The position numbers were made by a program, and so were the translations under genes. From an uncultured Bacteroidales bacterium (lineage in GTDB: Bacteria > Bacteroidota > Bacteroidia > Bacteroidales > Bacteroidaceae), in the NCBI GenBank assembly GCA_902788865.1, contig CADALZ010000041.1, positions 1 through 33,212 of the forward strand: a DNA stretch of 33,212 nucleotides, given 5' to 3'. Below the pieces are notes generated by a model. That model ran no database searches. It was not told the origin of the DNA and worked only from the letters and a program-made list of their open reading frames with translations. Shown in pieces: positions 1 to 6,936 of this stretch; the first letter of the stretch is position 1; each line of letters opens with the position of its first letter.

Positions 1-34
1 AATTCGGTGAATTCGTGGTTTAAAAATCTGTATT

Positions 35-139
35 ATGAAAAAGAAAGAAATCATCAAGTATGGCATACAGCTACTGATAGCCATACTCACGGCGATAGGT
101 ACATCGCTGGGCGTGACATCTTGCATGTCGATGCTCTGA
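35..139 (+). CDS. smalltalk-like microprotein, 34 aa
   Basis: A 34-residue frame beginning MKKKEIIKYGIQLLIAILTA and ending in CMSML. It has a lysine-rich start, one hydrophobic segment (about residues 11-28) and the GVTSC ending that I recognise from the tiny Bacteroidales family named smalltalk protein. Function is unknown for the family. The GVTSCM stretch resembles a lipobox only weakly, so lipid attachment is not claimed. Known homologues often sit beside an HU-like DNA-binding gene or an amidase gene; the window begins only 34 bases upstream, where an open frame ending in TAA at 21-23 could be the end of such a neighbour. A strong hairpin follows at 169-201. Recognition is from memory of the family, not from a search. 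Confidence 0.72.
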   Translation: MKKKEIIKYGIQLLIAILTAIGTSLGVTSCMSML

Positions 140-163
140 ACGGCACTTAGTGGAAACCTAAAG

Positions 164-206
164 GAAAAAGCCCAATGCGCCCGATGAAGCGGCATTGGGC
201 TTTGTA
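164..206. terminator. bidirectional terminator between convergent genes
   Basis: Perfect 10-bp stem AGCCCAATGC (169-178) and GCATTGGGCT (192-201) with a 13-nt loop. It is flanked by an A run on the left, giving a good U tract for minus-strand transcripts ending after the ABM protein, and by a shorter T run on the right for the microprotein transcript. Confidence 0.85.
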
Positions 207-225
207 GTTTCAAAGCATCGGAGCC

Positions 226-657
226 TTAGCGGCGTTGCTGCTGCGGAGCAGCTTGTCCGCCTGGTGCCCCACCCTGCTGGCCGCCTGCTCCGCCAGGAGT
301 GATAGGGGTGAACATGCGCACTTGGCGATTGCCCAGGCCATACTTCTCACGCAGGGCAGCGGCCTCTTGCATGGCTGGGGAGCTGTGGTAGCGATTCAGG
401 GCAGCTTGGTCTTCCCAAGTGTCGATGAGGAGCACGCCTTCTGGGTCGTTGGCTGGGAAAAAATACTCGTAGCCGATGCAGCCCTCTACGGCACGGATGC
501 GGTCGGCTATGCCGCTCTTCTCCATCTCTTCTACGTACTTACGGGCGGCACCGTTCTCGCCTGTATAGCGGATGTTGATCACGAGCTGTGCGCTGGCATC
601 GATGGATGTGAACAGGCACAGAACTAAAGCAAATGCAAAAAATAATTTCGTCTTCAT
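226..657 (-). CDS. exported ABM-fold (antibiotic biosynthesis monooxygenase-like) protein
   Basis: 143 residues from the ATG at 657. The first 23 residues (MKTKLFFAFALVLCLFTSID...) form a signal peptide, so it acts in the periplasm. The core has the dimeric alpha-beta barrel signature of putative quinol monooxygenases: an early V-I-N-I-R strand, a YVEEM helix, GCIGYEYFFP, and LIDTWEDQAALNRYHSSPAMQE, which matches the family's 'W.....Y..H..S' pattern. Established members are cofactor-free oxygenases or YgiN-like proteins; the substrate here is unknown. The C-terminal ~23 residues are a Gly/Gln/Pro-rich tail (PGGAGGQQGGAPGG...) not needed by the fold. A longer start at 705 is possible but overlaps the -7 promoter element at 703-710, so 657 is preferred. 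Confidence 0.8.
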   Translation of the reverse strand: MKTKLFFAFALVLCLFTSIDASAQLVINIRYTGENGAARKYVEEMEKSGIADRIRAVEGCIGYEYFFPANDPEGVLLIDTWEDQAALNRYHSSPAMQEAAALREKYGLGNRQVRMFTPITPGGAGGQQGGAPGGQAAPQQQRR

Positions 658-702
658 GTGTGGTTGCTTCTTAATGGGTTCAACATATTGTTTTATCGAT
701 GG

Positions 703-710
703 CAAAGTTA
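703..710 (-). promoter_or_regulatory. Bacteroidetes -7 element for the ABM gene
   Basis: TAACTTTG on the minus strand, 46 nt upstream of the start at 657. No TTG is found at the ideal distance, so only the -7 half is supported. Its position argues against a start at 705. Confidence 0.5.
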
Positions 711-762
711 CAACGTATAGCCCACCCTGCTGTATAAAAAATCAAGGGAGTGTGTATCGATT

Positions 763-2448
763 TTACGGATTCACCGCAATCTTGCCTCTGCCCAGTGCCT
801 GCACGATGGCTGCAAACTCCTCGGCTGTGGCGCAGGGCTGCAGGCTGCGGGAGCGCATCTTCTGGCGGGCGTTATAGACGGTCTGCGCAGAGAGGTGGAG
901 CAGCTCGGCTATCTTCACGCTGCTGCTGATGCCCAGCCACACGAGGGCGTAGATGCGCAGCTCGGTATTCAGGCCGTTCTTCGGGGTGGCGAGGGGTTCG
1001 TCATCGCCCAGCAGCGTCTGGAAATCGGCCACGAAGTCGGGATAGATGGATAGGAAGGTGGCATCGAAGGTCTTGTTGAGTTCCTTCACCTCGACGCGCG
1101 TCTTGCTGTTGTCGGCCCGTGTCTGGCGCAGCACGTCTTCTACCTGCCCTGCCTTGATCTTACGATTGATGTCCTGACGGAAGCTGTCGAGCTTGTTGAT
1201 GTACTCGGAGCAGGTGGAGAACAGGGAGCCGATGTACTGCTCCTTGATGTAGTTGGCAGCACCCAACTGCCGATTGACCTCGCTGACCTGCACATTGCTC
1301 TCCTGCAGCTGGCGCTGGGTCTCTGTGAGGCGCGTGATGCTCTCACTGAGCTGGGCATTAGACTCGCTGAGGGCCGTCTGCTGCCGGCGCTGGCGGCGCA
1401 GGGAGCGCACCAGCAGGAAGAGGGCGGCAAGCAGCACCACGAGCAGGGCCACAAGGGCGTAGAGGTAGTGGCGCGTGAGGCGCTGCTGGCGCTCTGTGAG
1501 GCGCTGGGTGGCGCTGTAGATCTGCTCCATGTATTGGCCCATCTGCGAGGAGCGCACATTGTCGGGGTATTCTTGCTGCACCTGCATGATGTAGTCCATA
1601 TAGCGGTAGGCACGGGTTACGTCGTCTTGCTCTATGAGGTATGAGATGAGCGATAGCAGGGCGCTGTGGTCGCGATTGATGAAGCAGATATTATCGGCAG
1701 CAGAGCGACAGAGGTACTCCATCCAGCGGTCTTGATCGCCAGCCGTCCGGTAATTGTTGGCCGCCATCACGGCCGACCGTCCGCTGAGCTGGCTCTGCTC
1801 CTGATGCTGGCGTTGGTAGATCTGCGTGATGGTGGAGATGAGCCGTTCGTTGCGGTCGGGCTCCTGGTAGGTGAAGAACATCGACCAGTACTGAGCCATT
1901 TCATCGCCATAGGGGGCGTATTTCTTCAGGCTGTCTGTGAGCTGCGTAGAGAGCTGTGAGGAGGTGCCAGAGAGTCTGGACTTCTGCGTCTCTTGGAAGA
2001 TAAGCATGGAGTAATAGGTGCCTTTCTGTCCATCAGTCAGCTCTTGGGGCTTGATGACGTTCAGGTCATCTTCACCTCTAGTGAGCAGGCCTATCTGGGT
2101 GTAGAGATTGCCGCGTGAGAGCAGCACCTCGTTCTTCCAGTCGGCTCGCTGGTATTTCTCTGCAAGGGCATCTTTCTGGTTGAGGTAATGGAGGGCAGAG
2201 TCACTGTTGAGGTAGTAGAACTTCTGTGAAAGCAGGTCGCACAGCACGTAGCGCTGCTCATCGCTGCCCGTGGTGCGGAGCTGGCTGCGCAGCACGCTGA
2301 TCTGCTCTTCAAGCTGGGCCACGTATTCATGCTGATGCACCAGCGCAGAATCTACCATCGCCAAGTAGGGCTGGTACTTGGCTGGCACGTCGGCCACTGC
2401 ACGCAGGGCCATGAAGAAGATAAGTATATAGGTTAAAAAAAGTCTCAT
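763..2448 (-). CDS. DUF6377 membrane-anchored transcriptional regulator
   Basis: 561 residues. Order seen: signal/anchor segment 1-20, a periplasmic TPR-like helical region about 25-320 (repeated D/Y/L helices such as YYLNSDSALHYLNQKDAL), one transmembrane helix at about 328-350 (LYALVALLVVLLAALFLLV), an immediate Arg/Gln-rich stop-transfer, a coiled coil about 355-400, and a cytoplasmic domain ending in a LuxR-like helix-turn-helix at about 493-535 (LNTELRIYALVWLGISSSVK... TVYNARQKMRSR). This is the architecture of Bacteroidales DUF6377 regulators: a one-component sensor whose periplasmic part probably senses a ligand and whose C-terminus binds DNA. It is transcribed from its own promoter, just downstream of the GH106-esterase-GH2 operon, and is the obvious candidate to control that operon. 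Ligand unknown. Confidence 0.85.
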   Translation of the reverse strand: MRLFLTYILIFFMALRAVADVPAKYQPYLAMVDSALVHQHEYVAQLEEQISVLRSQLRTTGSDEQRYVLCDLLSQKFYYLNSDSALHYLNQKDALAEKYQRADWKNEVLLSRGNLYTQIGLLTRGEDDLNVIKPQELTDGQKGTYYSMLIFQETQKSRLSGTSSQLSTQLTDSLKKYAPYGDEMAQYWSMFFTYQEPDRNERLISTITQIYQRQHQEQSQLSGRSAVMAANNYRTAGDQDRWMEYLCRSAADNICFINRDHSALLSLISYLIEQDDVTRAYRYMDYIMQVQQEYPDNVRSSQMGQYMEQIYSATQRLTERQQRLTRHYLYALVALLVVLLAALFLLVRSLRRQRRQQTALSESNAQLSESITRLTETQRQLQESNVQVSEVNRQLGAANYIKEQYIGSLFSTCSEYINKLDSFRQDINRKIKAGQVEDVLRQTRADNSKTRVEVKELNKTFDATFLSIYPDFVADFQTLLGDDEPLATPKNGLNTELRIYALVWLGISSSVKIAELLHLSAQTVYNARQKMRSRSLQPCATAEEFAAIVQALGRGKIAVNP

Positions 2449-2518
2449 ATTCCTGACTTGTGCTTTTCATTCATGCGCAAAGTTACGCACTTTTGTGAAA
2501 TAGTCAAGAATATGAGAC
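2442..2518. repeat. inverted repeat spanning the regulator promoter (candidate operator)
   Basis: Arms GTCTCATATTCCTGAC (2442-2457) and GTCAAGAATATGAGAC (2503-2518) match at 15 of 16 positions as inverted repeats with a 45-bp spacer. One arm covers the start codon of the regulator gene and the other covers its -33 element. A third copy of the second arm is at 5080-5095, just before the GH2 gene. The position suggests autoregulation or an operator, which is inference. Confidence 0.55.
2478..2507 (-). promoter_or_regulatory. promoter of the DUF6377 regulator gene
   Basis: TTG (CAA at 2505-2507 on plus), 19-bp spacer, TAACTTTG (2478-2485 on plus). This is a full match to the Bacteroidetes primary sigma consensus, 29 nt upstream of the start. 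The -33 element lies inside an inverted-repeat arm. Confidence 0.75.
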
Positions 2519-2521
2519 AAA
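2490..2521. repeat. 32-bp direct repeat, copy 1
   Basis: Identical over 32 bases to 5067-5098. It contains the -33 element of the regulator promoter and one arm of the inverted repeat. Confidence 0.9.
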
Positions 2522-2552
2522 AAAAGACATTGAGGAGCCAAAAAGCCTCAGT
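2519..2552 (-). terminator. terminator after the GH2 gene
   Basis: On the minus strand a hairpin CTGAGGC-TTTTTG-GCTCCTCA (one bulge) is followed after three bases by a seven-T run. It starts about 20 nt after the GH2 stop codon and separates the operon from the regulator gene. Confidence 0.75.
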
Positions 2553-2569
2553 GTATAAATGGCATTCCC

Positions 2570-5065
2570 TCAAGCGTGACCAGAACCGTCGAACAGCACC
2601 TTCCCATCAGCCAGACTATCAGAAGTGACGGTCACCTCAATGCGTGCATCAGGGCTATCTGGACGGACGATAATCAGCGCTTTCCCCTGCCAAGTCTTAG
2701 GAGAGTGTGAGCGGAAAGAGTTCATGTCGTCTGGCGCGCCATTGCCAGCGGATACGAAAGTGGCACCTTGAATACTGAAGTGCAACTGGAAGGATTCTGG
2801 AACTACCACCCCACGATCATCTATGACCTCTGCCTTCAGGAAGAACAAGCCATTGTCTGCATTGTAGCGCTCACGCAGCAGGCGCACGGAGGCTGGTTTG
2901 CCAGGAGTCTGAAGTACACGGCTCTCCACCTCGTGGCCCTGTGCATCCAGTGAAATGGCTACAATCTTTCCTGGCTGATATTCCACGTTCTCAAAGAGGG
3001 CAATGTGTTCTTCTGATGTGGGCTGAACACCTACCACCTCTCCATTAACCACAAGACGCACCTGTGGCTGCTTAGTGAACACGCGCACTTGGAGAGCTTC
3101 ACCCTCATGGCCAGGCCAGTACCACTGTGCCTGCTCTTGCGGCCAACCCCAAAGCCCGATGGTCTCGGTCATACCTGCAGGAATAGGTTCGTGAACAAGA
3201 ATTTCCAAGCCACTCACGTCCCACAGCACATCACGATAGCGGCCTTGTGGCTTCTTGTCACCTATCAGGTCTATGTCACCACAAAAATTGGTATAAGTAG
3301 TGGGGAACTCTGGTCCCAACCTGTCTGGGAACTGCCACTGCATAGCAGGGTTCATGCCTTCTTGCGGGCCTCTTGAAGTCTGGAATTGAGGCATGCCGCC
3401 TTGAGGCTGGTCTGCTGGCACGTAGCGTCCGCCACCCATGCCTGCCTCTCCCAGATGGTCGAGTGCCGTCCATACAAAGTCGCCTATGACGTATGGTTTC
3501 TCCACGACATCTTTCCAATAGGTAAAGGCCTGCTTAGGATAGGACTCCGTGCCTATGATGACGCGCTCTGGATATTTCTGATGATCACTTTCATAGTAAT
3601 GAGTGAGGTAGTTGTAACCAGCTATGTCCAGATGCTCGAAGGTCTTCTCCGAGTGATCCCAATCTATGTGAATATAGGCACTGGTGACACCTTGCGTCAC
3701 AGGACGGGTGGCATCTAGGTCACGCACCTTTGCAGTAAGCATCTTCCCTATGCGCGAAGCATCTGCCACACTCCAGTTGGGTATCTCATTGCCTATGCTC
3801 CACATCACTATAGAAGGATGGTTGCGGTCGCGCAGAAGCATATCTGTAAGGTCTTGCTCCCAACATGCGGTAAAAAACTGTGCATAGTCATCTACATTTT
3901 TAGGCTGTTCCCACATATCCGTGAATTCATCCATCACAAGCAGTCCGAGTTCATCGCAAGCATCAAGAAAGTGCTTCGATGGAGGATTATGGGCACAGCG
4001 TACAGCATTGAAACCACTGTCCTTGAGCTGACGTACACGACGATACTCGGCCGCCCGATAGGCAGCTGCCCCTAAGAGCCCATTGTCGTGGTGTACACAT
4101 CCACCTCGCAACAACAGTGGTTTGCCATTGAGCTTGAAGCCTTCGGAGGCATTGACCTCGATAGTACGAATGCCAAAGCGAGTCTCATCCACATCCGTTT
4201 GGCTGCCATTCTCGAGTAAGGCGACCTCTGCCGTGTAGAGCACTGGGCTTTCTGGAGACCATAGCTTGGGGGAAACGACGGTGAGATCTATGCCTTCCAC
4301 TTGGCTACTCTGGGGCATGAGGCTGACCGCATTCGTGCCTGTCGCCACTTCATTTCCTGCGGCATCTTTGATCCTGACCTGCAGCTGAAAGGCTGCAGCC
4401 TTTGACCGGTCGTTGCATACATTCACCTCCAAGTGTACCTGAGCCTGCTCAGCATCCACTCTTGGAGTAGTGACATACGTTCCCCATTGCGCCAGATGCA
4501 GGGGATCTGTCACGACCAGCTCTACATCCCTATAAAGGCCGGAACCACTATACCAACGGCTGTTCTTACCATAGTTCACCACACGCACAGCCAGCACATT
4601 GTCTGTACCTACAGGGTTCAGCAAGTCTGTAACATCGAAGGCAAATGGCGTATATCCATTCTTGTGCGACGATGCTGGCTTACCATTCACCCACACATCT
4701 GTCTGCATATAGGCTCCATCGAAAACCAGCGAAACTCTTTTCCCTGCTTCGGAGCTGTCGAGCTTGAAGGTCTTACGATACCAACCTGTGCCACCTGGCA
4801 GATAGCCCACAGAGCGTCCGCCTTTCGTTTCACGGGAGAAAGGGCCTAAAGTATTGGCTGTAGCCGGTAGTGGCTCCAAACTATAATCATGCGGCAGACT
4901 TACAGTCTTCCATGCTGAGACATCATACGTCATTGCCTCTGCTCCTATCAGAGAATCACGCACAAAGGCCCAATCTGTATTTAATGGCTGGTAGCGCTGA
5001 GCTATGGATTCTTCCGTCCAGACAATCAACAACCATACAGCCAATGCCAGTATCTTATTTCTCAT
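2570..5065 (-). CDS. exported GH2 family beta-galactosidase-like glycosidase
   Basis: 831 residues with a signal peptide (1-22, ending SIAQ). Domains in order: jelly-roll sugar-binding domain about 25-190 (ends YSGSGLYRDVEL), immunoglobulin-like domain about 195-300, TIM barrel about 305-620, DUF4982-type beta domain about 640-730 and a C-terminal beta domain. The acid/base is Glu about 427 in WSIGNEIPNW and the nucleophile is Glu about 507 in IIGTESYP, so the enzyme should be active and retaining. Barrel markers RCAHNPPS and LLVMDEFTDMW are present. A Gly/Gln/Pro/Met-rich insertion (about 535-580) interrupts the barrel, which is unusual. It is the third gene of the minus-strand operon, 88 bp after the esterase. 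Beta-galactosidase is the likeliest activity; beta-glucuronidase or another GH2 specificity cannot be excluded. Confidence 0.88.
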   Translation of the reverse strand: MRNKILALAVWLLIVWTEESIAQRYQPLNTDWAFVRDSLIGAEAMTYDVSAWKTVSLPHDYSLEPLPATANTLGPFSRETKGGRSVGYLPGGTGWYRKTFKLDSSEAGKRVSLVFDGAYMQTDVWVNGKPASSHKNGYTPFAFDVTDLLNPVGTDNVLAVRVVNYGKNSRWYSGSGLYRDVELVVTDPLHLAQWGTYVTTPRVDAEQAQVHLEVNVCNDRSKAAAFQLQVRIKDAAGNEVATGTNAVSLMPQSSQVEGIDLTVVSPKLWSPESPVLYTAEVALLENGSQTDVDETRFGIRTIEVNASEGFKLNGKPLLLRGGCVHHDNGLLGAAAYRAAEYRRVRQLKDSGFNAVRCAHNPPSKHFLDACDELGLLVMDEFTDMWEQPKNVDDYAQFFTACWEQDLTDMLLRDRNHPSIVMWSIGNEIPNWSVADASRIGKMLTAKVRDLDATRPVTQGVTSAYIHIDWDHSEKTFEHLDIAGYNYLTHYYESDHQKYPERVIIGTESYPKQAFTYWKDVVEKPYVIGDFVWTALDHLGEAGMGGGRYVPADQPQGGMPQFQTSRGPQEGMNPAMQWQFPDRLGPEFPTTYTNFCGDIDLIGDKKPQGRYRDVLWDVSGLEILVHEPIPAGMTETIGLWGWPQEQAQWYWPGHEGEALQVRVFTKQPQVRLVVNGEVVGVQPTSEEHIALFENVEYQPGKIVAISLDAQGHEVESRVLQTPGKPASVRLLRERYNADNGLFFLKAEVIDDRGVVVPESFQLHFSIQGATFVSAGNGAPDDMNSFRSHSPKTWQGKALIIVRPDSPDARIEVTVTSDSLADGKVLFDGSGHA

Positions 5066-5066
5066 T

Positions 5067-5098
5067 CTTTTGTGAAATAGTCAAGAATATGAGACAAA
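5067..5098. repeat. 32-bp direct repeat, copy 2
   Basis: Perfect copy of 2490-2521, ending only 1 base before the GH2 start codon region. It carries the GTCAAGAATATGAGAC arm (5080-5095) but no -7 element at the right distance, so here it is more likely a regulator or RNA-level site than a promoter. Confidence 0.9.
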
Positions 5099-5153
5099 TA
5101 ATTTATGTTTACGTCATCGATAGCTCAACTCCTGGACAGGAGGAGTGACAATA

Positions 5154-6899
5154 TCAGTTGCCATGATAGATGAGCTTCTTGGTCTGCACGTCGCGTGAGT
5201 ACATCTTGAAGAAGTCCCACATGAGCTGTGCCGTAGGCTTGAAGTTCCAGTGGCCATAGTCCATGACTGCCACGCATCTGATCAATGGTTTGCCATCCTT
5301 TACGAGATCTCCCACCTCCATGGTGATGCCTTCGCCCTTGGCTGTCTTCACGGCATGTCTGTTCTCCAGTTTCATTCCGAATACAGGATCCACATTGAAG
5401 TCGAGGTCAGTCACTACAGGAAGATTGTTGATGGTCTCATAGATATTCCATGCGTTGAGGTAACTGTTGCCCTTCCAGTTGTCTGGAGTGATGAATGGCA
5501 CGGTGGTATCAGCTGTACCAGCGATGGAGAAGTATGGCATCTCCACATAGCCACGCATCTGCTTGGCAGCATTGGTGAAAGAGTCGAAATTAGAATAGAT
5601 GCTGGCTCCATGTCCACCAAAGATGGCTCCAGAATGGCCACCTACGGCTGTAAATACAAAGGATTTACGGATGCCGAGGGCAGATGCTGTCATCGAACCT
5701 GCAGACAAACCTTCTGCATAGACTCTGGACTGATCAAGTTGAGGATACTTATCGAACAATTTGTAGAGCGTGGTCTCGATGCCATCATGACCCATAGCCT
5801 GAGCAATCTGGCTGCCCTGCCACTCCATTTCTACAACGAAGAAACGCTCCTTGCCTGCGACCTCGATAAATCCTGATGTCTCTGCCTGAGTACGAGGATC
5901 ATTAGCATTTCCATGCAGAAGCACCATTACAGGCACGCTGCCTGCAGGAACTTTGGAAGCATCCATCAGCTCGTTTGGCCAGTACTCGTACCAAAGGGTT
6001 GGGAGTGGTTCAGGGGCATTGCCGTTGCCTCTGGGGGCTCCACCAAACTGCGACTGTGGTTTATCTTCTACCACGATGCGGGTAATGTTGAGGTCTTCCC
6101 AAATGGTATATGGCTCAAGCTCGTTTACTCCGTACTCACCCATTTTACCACCTTGATAGTGGGTGTGCTTATAGTTGTTGTAACGATAGGCTTTGCTGAG
6201 CACCTTTTTCCAAGCATCAGCGAAGAGTTCTTTCAGTGATGGCGACGTAGCATTCACCACTACCTGAAGCAGGGGCTCTACGGCTTTGAGGGAAGCGTTG
6301 AGTGCCTCATACTCTGCAGCCACCTTCTTGGCATTCTTGCCTGCCACGTAAGCTGGTACGCCAGGATAATTGCCTTTCAGGGACTTGGAATAGGGCTTTC
6401 CGTCGAAGGTGAGAATGCCTGCGATATAGCCTGCTGCCTTAGGGGCTACATAGGCATTGACGAATGTAGCACCTTCACCCAGACCAATGACTTTAGCATT
6501 GCCTGTGCGTGAGGCATTGAACACTTCTTCGAACACGTCATAGTCGGAAGCGGCATATTTCGACTTGGTAGGATTGATCACATAGAAACTGGCGTGATGC
6601 TCGTCAATGACGCTCTGCATGCCAAGTTGCTCGATCAGTGCTTTTGCTCCGTTCTCGTCAAGCTTGGTATCTGGATAGATAAAGAAGGACGGAGCGTTGT
6701 TTGAGGAGCGTCCCTGTGCGGAGCGTGACCCAAAGCCTGCACGAACAGAATAGACCACAGAGGCAGGAAGTTGGGGAGCCTCGAAGAATGGTGTCTGGCC
6801 TGGTTGGGCTGCCTGCCCTCTCTGTGCAGGGGCAGTGCCCTGGGCGAACGATGATACAGCAATCATAATAATCGCTGCGATAGCTAATAATTTCTTCAT
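5154..6899 (-). CDS. exported alpha/beta-hydrolase esterase (PHB depolymerase/feruloyl esterase-like)
   Basis: 581 residues with a clear signal peptide (MKKLLAIAAIIMIAVSSFAQ). After it comes a low-complexity Gln/Gly/Pro stretch (about 21-45), an N-terminal region of about 230 residues that I do not recognise, and a C-terminal alpha/beta-hydrolase from about 320. Visible catalytic features are the oxyanion motif VLLHGNAND, the nucleophile elbow GLSAG (Ser about 399), Asp about 464 in GTADTTVPF and His about 550 in MDYGHWNF. The family is the secreted esterase type related to poly-hydroxybutyrate depolymerases and feruloyl/acetyl esterases. Placed between a GH106 rhamnosidase (37 bp upstream) and a GH2 galactosidase (88 bp downstream), it probably removes ester groups from the same glycan. 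A short Gly/Asn-rich insertion occurs near 285-297. The exact ester is unknown. Confidence 0.8.
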   Translation of the reverse strand: MKKLLAIAAIIMIAVSSFAQGTAPAQRGQAAQPGQTPFFEAPQLPASVVYSVRAGFGSRSAQGRSSNNAPSFFIYPDTKLDENGAKALIEQLGMQSVIDEHHASFYVINPTKSKYAASDYDVFEEVFNASRTGNAKVIGLGEGATFVNAYVAPKAAGYIAGILTFDGKPYSKSLKGNYPGVPAYVAGKNAKKVAAEYEALNASLKAVEPLLQVVVNATSPSLKELFADAWKKVLSKAYRYNNYKHTHYQGGKMGEYGVNELEPYTIWEDLNITRIVVEDKPQSQFGGAPRGNGNAPEPLPTLWYEYWPNELMDASKVPAGSVPVMVLLHGNANDPRTQAETSGFIEVAGKERFFVVEMEWQGSQIAQAMGHDGIETTLYKLFDKYPQLDQSRVYAEGLSAGSMTASALGIRKSFVFTAVGGHSGAIFGGHGASIYSNFDSFTNAAKQMRGYVEMPYFSIAGTADTTVPFITPDNWKGNSYLNAWNIYETINNLPVVTDLDFNVDPVFGMKLENRHAVKTAKGEGITMEVGDLVKDGKPLIRCVAVMDYGHWNFKPTAQLMWDFFKMYSRDVQTKKLIYHGN

Positions 6900-6936
6900 A
6901 TCCTATTATTTTTACTTTAATAATATACTATTATAA

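Noticed and set aside
2033-2200. tRNA or other structural RNA genes anywhere in the window.
   Set aside because: No cloverleaf with a TTC-type T arm or other known RNA signature was found by eye. A covariance-model search was not possible here.
2442-2518. Phase-variable invertible promoter.
   Set aside because: The 45-bp spacer is much shorter than known Bacteroides invertible promoters and there is no recombinase gene in the window. Inversion would also remove the -33 to -7 spacing. An operator is more plausible.
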